Both the position numbers and the translations under genes were made by a program. 64,000 nucleotides of DNA. Origin: an uncultured Anaerobiospirillum sp. GTDB taxonomy: Bacteria > Pseudomonadota > Gammaproteobacteria > Enterobacterales > Succinivibrionaceae. The stretch spans positions 1 to 64,000 of the forward strand of contig CALXNA010000009.1 in NCBI GenBank assembly GCA_944389615.1, in the 5' to 3' direction. Every line of letters starts with the position of its first letter. Within the stretch, counting starts at the first letter, position 1. Shown here in pieces: positions 46,750 to 54,791 of this stretch. The notes beneath the pieces were generated by a model, which ran no database searches, was not told where the DNA came from, and was given only the letters and a program-made list of their open reading frames with translations.

Positions 46750-47673
46750 TTAGCGCTTGCGCTTGAGAACGCGCTCGACATCAGGCTTCTGGTTGATGTT
46801 GGTGATGTGGAAGAGGGGGATGCCCGCGGCGGCGCAGACGCGGTCGAGACGGCGGTCGCGCAGCTTGCGCTCGACACGATTATGGGTCGGGTCGTCAAGC
46901 TCAATGGCGCAGATGATGCGGTCGGTGCGCTTCTCGATCAACATGAAGTCAAAGCTCATGTTGTGGCACTTCTGGGCGAAGGTGCGGCGCTGCACCATAT
47001 TGAGGTTGGAGACGTCGGCGTTGATGTTGAGGGCTGAGCCCACTGCCACTTGGCAGAAGATGTAATAGTCGGCGCCAAACCAGATGCGCAGCTTCTCGAG
47101 GTAGTGGTGCTCAAAGTTGGTGACTAGGTACTCCTTGCCCGTGACCGCTCCAGCCTTGAGCATGGCGGTGAAGATCTGATCGATCTCATCGAAGTCCGGG
47201 ATCTTGGGATCGAGCAGGGAGCCGTCACGCACCAGCTCCTTATAGGAACCATCGGCCTTGGGGTGCTTGAAGTGGCGAATGGCCGGATCTTGCTCTTGCA
47301 AGAAGTCGAGCTTCTCGTTGACGCTGCCATTTTGTTTGTCATTGGCGCGGTCGTAGGCCTTGGTAGTGGGTTTGCTGGCGGGCTTGCTCGCGGTAAAGTC
47401 GCGGTCGCGCTGCAGCCACGAGCGCGCCCCCTCCTTGCCTTTGCCACTGCGTGCGGCCTTTTGGGCCGCCTTCTTGGCCGCCTTGGCCTGCGCCGCCTGC
47501 TGCTTTTCGGCCTCGCGCCGCGCTAAGAGCTCTTGGTACCAAGAGTTATCAATGCGGCGCCGCCCCCCGAAGGGCAGCAGGTAGACGATGACGATGAAGA
47601 CTAAGACCGCACCGGCCAAGTGTAAGGTCAGCTGCGCCGGAGTCAGACTGGCAAGGTAATCAAGAAGCGCCAT
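46750..47673 (-). CDS. Membrane-anchored DUF2726 protein (putative PD-(D/E)XK-like fold)
   Basis: 307 residues. One N-terminal membrane helix (LTLHLAGAVLVFIVIVYLLPF) is followed by a basic Ala/Lys-rich stretch (about 50-80). The C-terminal DUF2726-like domain has MSFDFMLIEKRTDRIICAIELDD, then DRRLDRVCAAAGIPLFHI, the D...(E)xD...K-type layout of restriction-endonuclease-like folds. Tethering the domain to the membrane is notable. No partner gene identifies the role; nuclease activity is inferred. Confidence 0.75.
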   Translation of the reverse strand: MALLDYLASLTPAQLTLHLAGAVLVFIVIVYLLPFGGRRRIDNSWYQELLARREAEKQQAAQAKAAKKAAQKAARSGKGKEGARSWLQRDRDFTASKPASKPTTKAYDRANDKQNGSVNEKLDFLQEQDPAIRHFKHPKADGSYKELVRDGSLLDPKIPDFDEIDQIFTAMLKAGAVTGKEYLVTNFEHHYLEKLRIWFGADYYIFCQVAVGSALNINADVSNLNMVQRRTFAQKCHNMSFDFMLIEKRTDRIICAIELDDPTHNRVERKLRDRRLDRVCAAAGIPLFHITNINQKPDVERVLKRKR

Positions 47674-47700
47674 AGTGCTGTGCTCATTGGGTTATCGGAT

Positions 47701-47754
47701 CGCCCGGTATGGAGCGCCCGGTATGGATCGCCCGGTATGGATCGCCCGGTGGGG
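47701..47754. repeat. 14-bp tandem repeat, about four copies
   Basis: CGCCCGGTATGGAT or a one-base variant repeats from 47701 to 47754, filling most of the gap between pdxH and the DUF2726 gene. Confidence 0.9.
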
Positions 47755-47755
47755 A

Positions 47756-48397
47756 TTATGGGGCCAAGCGCGCGGTAGTCCAGCTGCCGTCGGCTTGCAG
47801 ATCGTAGATGAAGCGATCGTGCAGGCGATTCTCACGGCCTTGCCAGAACTCAACTTGGTGGAAAAAGACGCGGTAGCCGCCCCAGAAGGTCGGCAGCGGT
47901 ACCTCACCGTTCTTAAACTTCTCCTTGAGCTCCATAAACTTGCTCTCTAAGGCCGAGCGGGCGCTGATGCGGCTCGATTGGTGCGAAGCCCAAGCGCCGA
48001 TTTGGCTGTCGCGTGGACGCGAGTGGAAATATTTGAGCACCTCCGGCACCGAGAGCTTTTGGGCCGTACCGATGAACATGACTTGGCGCTCGAGGTAGTA
48101 CCACGGGAACAGCATGCAGATCTTAGGGTTTTGGGCCAGTTGCTGGGCCTTGCGTGAGCCTAAGTTGGTGAAGAAGACCAGCGACTTCTCGTCGTAGTTC
48201 TTAAGCAGCACCATGCGCGAGTACGGCTGGCCTTCAGCATCCACCGTGCTCACCACCACGCCATTGGGGTCGTACATGCCCGCATCAATGGCTTCTTTTA
48301 ACCAACGCTCAAACAGCTCAATCGGAGTGGCCGTGAGATCGCTTTCACTTAAACCTGCCATGGTGTAGCTGCGGCGCAGCGGTGCAACGTCAATCAT
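47756..48397 (-). CDS. pdxH: Pyridoxine/pyridoxamine 5'-phosphate oxidase
   Basis: 213 residues, matching E. coli PdxH almost throughout: [58 protein letters not shown], and the end [16 protein letters not shown]. It is an FMN enzyme making pyridoxal phosphate. ATG 48397 follows GGGAG by five bases and gives the family length; the frame to 48418 is an extension. Confidence 0.97.
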   Translation of the reverse strand: MIDVAPLRRSYTMAGLSESDLTATPIELFERWLKEAIDAGMYDPNGVVVSTVDAEGQPYSRMVLLKNYDEKSLVFFTNLGSRKAQQLAQNPKICMLFPWYYLERQVMFIGTAQKLSVPEVLKYFHSRPRDSQIGAWASHQSSRISARSALESKFMELKEKFKNGEVPLPTFWGGYRVFFHQVEFWQGRENRLHDRFIYDLQADGSWTTARLAP

Positions 48398-49044
48398 TGA
48401 CTCTCCCTCATAAAGCAAGCGTGCCGCTCAGCGCCATCAATGCCACAAAGCTCCGGCCTCGAAGGTAGGCCCCAAAGGTAGTCCCCGAAGCTTTGGCTTC
48501 GGAGGTAGCGGCGGGCGCAAGCGAGGTCATAGTGTACCGCGAAAAGCTCAGCCCTTGGCGAAAAGCCCCGCGTAGCGCCCAACGCGGCAGGCCCAATGTT
48601 ACGTAACAGCGCCGCGGCGGCGCCCTCCGCTGAAGCGGGGCTGCGCCGGACTGAGCTCGGCGGTTCCGTCCTTTCCCATGGCGGCGGCCTTGGTGAGTGC
48701 AAGTTTCGGAGCGTGACGCTCGGCGTTTATCATAAGCAATACTTATTGGTTGTGGGCTTGAATGGTAGGCTGCGCGGCGCCTGCGCTTAGGATAGTTAAG
48801 CGCGTGGAGACGCTGCGCTTTGCCTTGATCTTAAGTAAGACTATTTATTAAAAACGATTTAATTATGTTACCCGTAACATAAGGCATAAATGGTGCCCTG
48901 CGCAGGGCGCAAAAGCGCCTGTGCGTGCCGCGGCGCGCCTTCGGAACTGAAATGGTAGTGCTAAGGCAGGGCGCATCGGCGCGGGGTTTTGTGATTAGGC
49001 CGATATTATTGAGCCCTAGCTATACCGGTCACTATCAGGCCTGA
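48398..49044. other. Intergenic region between pdxH and the ackA promoter
   Basis: About 650 bases, GC-rich except for an AT-rich island at 48835-48890 that contains a strong palindrome. No credible coding frame is visible. Confidence 0.6.
48863..48882. promoter_or_regulatory. 20-bp palindromic operator, GntR/IdnR (LacI-family) type
   Basis: TTATGTTAC-CC-GTAACATAA is a perfect 9-bp inverted repeat in an AT-rich island. The core ATGTTACCCGTAACAT closely resembles the E. coli gluconate repressor operator as I remember it. No gluconate gene lies beside it in the window. Confidence 0.5.
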
Positions 49045-49053
49045 TGCTATAAT
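49045..49053 (+). promoter_or_regulatory. Extended -10 promoter upstream of ackA
   Basis: TGCTATAAT is a perfect extended -10 element. The -35 region (CGGTCA at 16 bases) is partial. Transcription from here gives a leader of about 345 bases before ackA. A GTG-started frame at 49126-49398 lies in that leader but has no known product. Confidence 0.6.
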
Positions 49054-49406
49054 GCCCGGACACGTGCACCGGGGCGTGCCCCTTATGGCATCTGAGGCTT
49101 GTAGCATCTGCGCAGGTTCTGCGTAGTGGTGGCGCAGGCCTGCTTGAGGCTAGCTTCAGCCCCGTTCGTGGCAGACTTGGTTCTGCGTTTAGGTCAAAGC
49201 ACGTCGCACGGTCGACCTAGTGTGGGGGTCAGCCTGGCCATGAGCGCGCCGCTTGATTACGCCTTGCGCCCAGCTGCGAGCTTGTCGTCTCGCTTGCTGC
49301 GCGCCGCGGTCGAAGGTGGGCTCAAACGCGGCGTAAGGCTGATGCTCAGTGGTGGGATTGCCACTAGTTGTGCATCTTCTGGTTTGTTTAGCATCTAGGA
49401 TTTAAC

Positions 49407-50630
49407 ATGTCGAATAATATTTCCAAGACGGTCTTAGTTATCAACTGCGGCAGTTCGTCGGTGAAGTTTGCCATCATGGATCCAACTGATGGCCACGTCT
49501 TCTTAAGCGGCATTGCCGAGGCCATGAACTTACCTGAGGCCTTTATCTCGTGGCGTTTTGGCGATGAGGATAAGACCAAGGTTAACATCCCAGGCTATAA
49601 CCACCAACAAGCTTTAGCTTACTTAGTTGACAACATCTTAAGCTCGCACAAGGAGCTGTTAGACTCGATCGTCGCCTGCGGCCACCGTATCGTTCATGGT
49701 GCCGACTACTACAGCGCCCCAACCTTAGTTGACGACGAAGTCGTAGCTAACATCGAGCGTGCTATTCCATTTGCTCCGCTGCACAACCCAGCCCACATCT
49801 TAGGTATCAACGCTGCCCGCGCCTCCTTCCCTAACATCCCACACGTCGTAGTCTTCGATACCGCTTTCCACCAGACCATGCCTGCGGTGGCCTACCGCTT
49901 TGCCATCCCAGAGGAGTACTACACCGTTGACCACTTACGTCGCTACGGTGCTCATGGTACCTCCCACATGTACTTATCCCACGAGGCAGCCAAGCTCTTA
50001 GGCAAGCCACTTGAGGAGACCAACGTCATTACCTGCCACTTAGGCGGTGGCGCTTCGGTCTGCGCGGTTAAGGGCGGCAAGTGCATGGACACCTCCATGG
50101 GCTTAACCCCACTTGATGGCTTGATCATGGGCACCCGCTCGGGCTCGATCGACCCATCGGTTGTCTTCTACCTCTGCCGCAAGTACGGCATGAAAGTCGA
50201 GGAGACCAAGGACATCTTAAACAAGAAGTCGGGCTTATTAGCCTTATCGGGCATCTCCTCGGACATGCGTCCAATCTGCGAGGGCTATGAGAAGGGCGAC
50301 GAGCGCTGCACCTTAGCCTTAGAGGCCTTCTCCTATCGTTTAGCCAAGTTCATCGCTTCGTACTACGTACCATTAGGCCGCGTTGACGCCATCGTCTTCT
50401 CTGGCGGCATCGGCGAGAACTGCTGGGAAGCCCGTAAGATCACCTGCGAGTACTTACGTGAGTCCTTTGGCGTTGAGTTAGACCAAGAGATCAACGTCGG
50501 TGCCTTAAGCCGCTTAGGCCACGATGGCGGCGTCATCTCGACCCCAGCTTCGCGCGTTAAGATCATGATGATCCCAACCAACGAAGAGCTGGTCATCGCC
50601 CAGTCGGCTATGCAGTTCGTCAAGGACTAA
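49407..50630 (+). CDS. ackA: Acetate kinase
   Basis: 407 residues. Signatures: VINCGSSSVKF at the start, CGHRIVHG, FDTAFHQTMP, YGAHGTSHMY, HLGGGASVCAVKGGKCMDTSMG, and the phosphate-site block FSGGIGENC. It interconverts acetyl phosphate plus ADP with acetate plus ATP, the main fermentative ATP step. The pta gene that usually follows is not here. Leucines are mostly TTA, as in other strongly expressed genes in the window. GGATTTAAC precedes the ATG. Confidence 0.97.
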   Translation: MSNNISKTVLVINCGSSSVKFAIMDPTDGHVFLSGIAEAMNLPEAFISWRFGDEDKTKVNIPGYNHQQALAYLVDNILSSHKELLDSIVACGHRIVHGADYYSAPTLVDDEVVANIERAIPFAPLHNPAHILGINAARASFPNIPHVVVFDTAFHQTMPAVAYRFAIPEEYYTVDHLRRYGAHGTSHMYLSHEAAKLLGKPLEETNVITCHLGGGASVCAVKGGKCMDTSMGLTPLDGLIMGTRSGSIDPSVVFYLCRKYGMKVEETKDILNKKSGLLALSGISSDMRPICEGYEKGDERCTLALEAFSYRLAKFIASYYVPLGRVDAIVFSGGIGENCWEARKITCEYLRESFGVELDQEINVGALSRLGHDGGVISTPASRVKIMMIPTNEELVIAQSAMQFVKD

Positions 50631-50726
50631 GCCCAATCTAAAGGGGGCAATCACCCCCAATCTCTTTAAAAAAGTGAGGCACTGACCTCACGAAACCTCA
50701 CACGTAAGTGCGTATGTAGTTCATAG

Positions 50727-50758
50727 TCAGCAGCGGCTCCGGCCCCTGCTGATTTTTT
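50727..50758 (+). terminator. Terminator downstream of ackA
   Basis: TCAGCAG (50727-50733) pairs with CTGCTGA (50746-50752), followed by six T residues. Two further hairpins, GGGGG/CCCCC near 50644 and GTGAGG/CCTCAC near 50673, lie between it and the ackA stop. Confidence 0.85.
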
Positions 50759-51034
50759 ATGGGTGCCGCCTACGGCCAACTCATCCCGCCCGTGGCCAAG
50801 TCCAAGCCTGCTCCCAATTGGGTCACTCTTGCGGCGGCAACGCTCGCCGCTCGCCGCTTCACGCTCCGGCCGCTTTGCGTTGGTCTCTAAGGAGCAAGTG
50901 GCAGCTTGCGCTGAGCCCCAGATCCCAGCACTCCCCATGGGCCGGTAGCGCAGATTGAGCCCGCGCAGCTTGCGTGGCCGTAGACATAGGCTGACAGCGC
51001 AGAGGAAGTAGGGAGTTAGCTCGTATCTGAGGTT

Positions 51035-51590
51035 TAGCCTGCGTGAGCGCGGCTATGGCCTGACCGCACAGAGGTTGGCGGAAGTTGGCGCGTATTGGAA
51101 GGTGAGCCGCATTTGCCCGCAGTCTTCGCCTTAGAGACCCAAGAGACCTTGGGGGTGGCCCGCAGCGTGAGGTTAGCCTCGTGAGCGCGGCTATGGCCTG
51201 ACCGCACAGAGGTTGGCGGAAGTTGGCGCGCATTGGAAGGTGAGCCGCATCTGCCCGCAGCCTTCGCCTTAGAGACCCAAGAGACCTTGGGGGTGGCCCG
51301 CAGCGTGGGGTTAGCCTTGTGAGCGCGGCTATGGCCTGACCGCACAGAGGTTGGCGGAAGTTGGCGCGCATTGGAAGGTGTGTTGCATCTGCCCGCAGTC
51401 TTCGCTTTAGAGACCCAAGAGACCTTGGGGGTGGCCCGCAGCGTGAGGTTAGCCTCGTGAGCGCGGCTATGGCCTGACCGCACAGAGGTTGGCGGAAGTT
51501 GGCGCGTATTGGAAGGTGAGCCGCATCTGCCCGCAGCCTTCGCCTTAGAGACCCAAGAGACCTTGGGGGTGGCCCAAAGCTTGGGGTTGG
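51035..51590. repeat. Tandem array of a 138-bp repeat, about four copies
   Basis: The word GGTTGGCGGAAGTTGGCGCG recurs at 51073, 51211, 51349 and 51487, exactly 138 bases apart, with few differences between units. Each full unit contains CCCAAG-AGAC-CTTGGG, a six-pair hairpin. Because 138 is divisible by three, two minus-strand frames stay open across the array (up to 271 codons). Differences between units are not synonymous in either, so I do not call a gene. Confidence 0.9.
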
Positions 51591-51715
51591 GCCGCGCAGC
51601 TTGTGGGGCAGTTGTGGTGGAATTGGGCGTGCCAGCGCAAAGAGGCCCGGCAGGGCGCCGGGCGGCGCTCTCACCGAGCCTTGTCTGTCTTGCTCGTCCT
51701 AGAGGGAGAAGTCTG

Positions 51716-53167
51716 TTACTTGAGGTTTAAGGTGTCACGAATGGTGAAGTACAGGTCGGTTTGGTCGGTCAGACCTACTACGCGTAAGGCACCTGGGCCG
51801 TAGGCGGCGACACGCAGTTGGGTGCCGGTGTGACCGGCGTCGTCAATGTCAGTGGAGTTGCCGTAGTTGATGGCCATTGGGGCGCCATCGTGGGTTAAGA
51901 CGCGTTGGCTAAAGCCCGGGGTGGTGGCGTCAGGATAGACGATCTGCGTGGCGTGCGCGTGGTCGGCCGTGACGATCACCAAGGTGTTGCCATTTTCCTT
52001 GGCAAAGTTCAGGGCGACTTGGACGGCCTCGTCTAAGTCCATGGTTTCACCAAATTGGCCGCAAGGGTTTGAGGCGTGAGCCTGCTTGTCAATCGAAGCG
52101 CCTTCAACCTGCAAGAAGAAGCCCTTCTCGTTGACCTTGAGCAGGTCAATGGCCTTTTGCGTCATCTGGGCTAAGGTTGGGACGTCGGCGCCGCGGGCGC
52201 TGTTGACCTCGCACTTGACCACATCCTTTTGGATGCCGTTGAGCTCAGCTTGTGGGCCCTTGAGGCGGATTGGCATGTTGCCGTCAGCAAAGAGGCCTAA
52301 GACCGGCTGGTCTTGGTTGGCCACCGTGATGGCATTGAGCCCGTCTAAGTCACGGACGACTTGGAAGCCACGTTGCTCGGCTTGCTGCCATAAGGTCATA
52401 TCCTTGTACTCACCGGCCTTGGCCTTCTCATTGAAAGTCGCAGCACCGCCACCTAAGATGACGTCGGCACGTACTTGTAAGAGCTGCTCAGCAATCGAGC
52501 CTTGACCGCCATTCTCTAAGGCATTGGTTGGGCACTTGGCCGAGGTTGCCTCTGGGCCGTAGCACTTGCGCTCCGTGACGTGAGCGATTTGGGCGGCCGG
52601 AGTGGCATCTTCGATCTCGGCGGTGGAGACATCACCTGTAGCAAGACCATTAGCCTTAGCCAGCTCGAGCAAGCTCTGGTGCGGCTGACCGAAGACATCA
52701 ACGCCGATGGCGCCGTTGTAGCTCTTGGTGCCGGTCGACCAAGCGGTGGCCGAAGCGGCCGAGTCGGTGACATAGTCAGGCTTGTGGGTGGTGCGATCTA
52801 AGGAGTAGTGGGTGTACTGCCCGGTAAATGGTAAGGCATCTAAGCCCTTGAAGTAGCCCCCGGCGCCGTGGGCGAAGTTACGGGCAGCGGTGATCTCGCT
52901 GTCGCCCATGCCATCGCCAATCAGCAAGATGACGTTCTTGGCGTGCTTTTGCTGCGCCAGCTGCAGTACGTTGGTATAGAGCTCGGTCTGATTGTCCTGA
53001 ATGCGGCGAGCCCCTGCAAACTGCGTGAGGTCACCGGCTGCTTGGCGCACGTAGAGGGCGCTGTCATCGATAGCCTGATCGTTGGCATTGGCCGAGCAGG
53101 CAGCTAACATGAAGGCAGCAGCGGCTGCGCTAACGGATTGGGCTAATAAGGACTTTTTGAGCTTCAT
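51716..53167 (-). CDS. phoA: Alkaline phosphatase PhoA, predicted lipoprotein
   Basis: 483 residues, highly similar to E. coli PhoA. The nucleophile Ser136 is in DSAASATAW. Metal-ligand regions [39 protein letters not shown] and HTGTQ are intact. The N-terminus ends in a lipobox (FMLAAC, Cys24) instead of the soluble periplasmic signal of E. coli, so the enzyme is probably lipid-anchored facing the periplasm. It releases phosphate from organic esters under phosphate limitation. The paired Cys of the [12 protein letters not shown] segment is kept. Phased direct repeats lie upstream. Confidence 0.95.
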   Translation of the reverse strand: MKLKKSLLAQSVSAAAAAFMLAACSANANDQAIDDSALYVRQAAGDLTQFAGARRIQDNQTELYTNVLQLAQQKHAKNVILLIGDGMGDSEITAARNFAHGAGGYFKGLDALPFTGQYTHYSLDRTTHKPDYVTDSAASATAWSTGTKSYNGAIGVDVFGQPHQSLLELAKANGLATGDVSTAEIEDATPAAQIAHVTERKCYGPEATSAKCPTNALENGGQGSIAEQLLQVRADVILGGGAATFNEKAKAGEYKDMTLWQQAEQRGFQVVRDLDGLNAITVANQDQPVLGLFADGNMPIRLKGPQAELNGIQKDVVKCEVNSARGADVPTLAQMTQKAIDLLKVNEKGFFLQVEGASIDKQAHASNPCGQFGETMDLDEAVQVALNFAKENGNTLVIVTADHAHATQIVYPDATTPGFSQRVLTHDGAPMAINYGNSTDIDDAGHTGTQLRVAAYGPGALRVVGLTDQTDLYFTIRDTLNLK

Positions 53168-53284
53168 CGAAATTAAACCTTTGCCGCGATGCGGCTTGCT
53201 TTCTGAGGCGCAGACTCTCTGACCTGGCTGTACTCAGTTCTTGCTGCGCCTAACATCAATGGTTGCTTTTGATGACGCACATGA

Positions 53285-53367
53285 TAGAAAGCTTGGGTTA
53301 AGTCCAAAGGCGCGCTTTGGTAAAGCTTTGGTTAAAAAACGTGCTTTTTCGTTAAGTGCACGTTAAG
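53285..53367 (-). promoter_or_regulatory. Phased 11-bp direct repeats upstream of phoA (candidate Pho box region)
   Basis: Read on the minus strand there are three modules: CTTAACG-TGCA-CTTAACG (53367-53350), TTTAACC-AAAG-CTTTACC (53336-53319) and CTTAACC-CAAG-CTTTCTA (53302-53285). Each is a 7-bp half repeated after 4 bases, the 11-bp phasing of PhoB/OmpR-type sites, and modules are about 31-34 bp apart. The TTAAC core differs from the E. coli TGTCA core. A possible -10 TATCAT is at 53286-53281. Confidence 0.5.
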
Positions 53368-53413
53368 TGCCCACCGCCTCCCAGCGCGCAGGCCAAGGGC
53401 CGTGCTGCGATCT

Positions 53414-53521
53414 GCGGCCTGCGCCGGGCTCTTTTGGCCCGTGGCCTTGCGGCCTGTGCTGGGGCTCGCGGCCTGCGCCGGGCCCTTTTGGCCCTTGGCC
53501 TTGCGGCCTGTGCCGAGCTCT
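53414..53521. repeat. 54-bp direct repeat, two copies
   Basis: GCGGCCTGCGCCGGGC...TTTTGGCCC...GGCCTTGCGGCCTGTGC is present at 53414 and again at 53468 with a few substitutions. It lies between phoA and pseI. Confidence 0.85.
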
Positions 53522-53556
53522 TGTGGCTCTTGCGGTTTGGTGGGGCGGGCGCTGCT

Positions 53557-54630
53557 TTAGGCGAAGTCGGCGGCGTCAAGCGGCAGCGGGGCCGTGAGGG
53601 CGTGGCGCGCCTTCTTGCCTAGTACCTCGTTTAAGCGGTACGGTTCAAGGCCGTGGCCGGGACGGATGATGCGCACGTGCTCATACGTTAAGGTCTCGCC
53701 TTGGGCTAGGTCTTTGACTAGATAGACCGAGCGGCGATCCTTGCGGCCTTGTTGGTCAGTCTTTGAGAGGACAATGGCCTGATAGCCCATGGTCTGCGCG
53801 GTCAGGGCCGTAGCTTCCTTGAGTGCCTTGAGCTCATCTGGGGTCATCGAGAAGGCCGCGTCGATGCCGCTGTTACGGTCACGCGCAAAGTGCTTTTCGA
53901 TCATGTCGGCGCCTAAGGCGGTGGCGGCGACGTCTAAGGTGTGGCCAATGGAGTGGTTGGAGAGGCCGACTTTGCAGCCATAGCGCTCCTTGAGGAAGGG
54001 AATGGTTTTGAGGTTAAAGGAGGTTGGGGGCGCCGGATAGATGCTCTCGCAGTGCAGCAAGGTCAAGTCGGTACAGCCATGGTCACGCGCGGTTTGCACG
54101 GCGCGGTCAATCTCCTCGAGGGTGGCCATACCCGTGGACATCACCAGCGGCTTCTTGGTGTCGGCACAGTAGGCGATAAGTTGCGGGAAGTTGAGCTCGT
54201 AGGAGGCTATCTTGTAGATGGGGCAGCCTGCCTCTTCTAAGGCATCGACATCCTCAAAGTAAAAGGGCGAGCTAAAGAGCTTGATGCCGCGGGCGCGGGC
54301 GTGCTCAAAGAGCGGCTTCATCCACTCGCGTGGGGTCTTGGCCTCTTGATAGAGCTCATAGAGGCTGTAACCGGCCCACAGGCCTGAGGTGATCTGAAAC
54401 TCGGGGCGCTCGGAGGCGATGGTGAGCGAATCTTCGGTGTAGGTTTGGATCTTGATCATGTCCGCGCCGCACTCGTGGGCCAGATCCATCAAGGCTATGG
54501 CGTTTTCAAGCTTGCCTTGGTGATTGCCCGATAGCTCCGCCACGATGACCGGCGGCTGTTGCAGCTGCACCGAGCTGATCTCGGCGGCTAGACCTTCGAT
54601 TAACTTGCCATTAATGGTTGCAGCGCTCAT
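53557..54630 (-). CDS. pseI: Pseudaminic acid synthase (NeuB family)
   Basis: 357 residues. The N-terminal TIM-barrel synthase has AELSGNHQGKLENAI, GADMIKIQTYTEDSLT, LFSSPFYFEDVDALE, YKIASYELN, STGMATLEEID and VGLSNHSIGH. The C-terminal SAF/antifreeze-like domain is RRSVYLVKDLAQGETLT and RPGHGLEP. The wording of these motifs fits PseI better than sialic-acid NeuB. It condenses a 2,4-diacetamido-hexose with phosphoenolpyruvate, for glycans or flagellin decoration. No other pse gene is adjacent. The specific sugar is inferred. Confidence 0.85.
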   Translation of the reverse strand: MSAATINGKLIEGLAAEISSVQLQQPPVIVAELSGNHQGKLENAIALMDLAHECGADMIKIQTYTEDSLTIASERPEFQITSGLWAGYSLYELYQEAKTPREWMKPLFEHARARGIKLFSSPFYFEDVDALEEAGCPIYKIASYELNFPQLIAYCADTKKPLVMSTGMATLEEIDRAVQTARDHGCTDLTLLHCESIYPAPPTSFNLKTIPFLKERYGCKVGLSNHSIGHTLDVAATALGADMIEKHFARDRNSGIDAAFSMTPDELKALKEATALTAQTMGYQAIVLSKTDQQGRKDRRSVYLVKDLAQGETLTYEHVRIIRPGHGLEPYRLNEVLGKKARHALTAPLPLDAADFA

Positions 54631-54791
54631 GAAAACTCCTTGTGGTTAGAGGCCCTCAGCGGTGAGGCAAAGGCTATGCCCGCAGGCTTTGCTCGCAGGC
54701 TTGGGCCGCGGAGCATGTCCGCAGGGCTTGTCGCGGAACGTGTCCGCAGCTTGTGTCCGCAGGGCTCGCCCGCTGGCGGGCTTGCCTGCGC

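Noticed and set aside
51035-51590. CRISPR array
   Set aside because: Units are contiguous 138-bp copies without unique spacers, and no cas gene is in the window.
50859-51674. 271-codon minus-strand frame through the 138-bp array
   Set aside because: A second minus frame is also open, the repeat length forces openness, and unit differences change amino acids in both frames.
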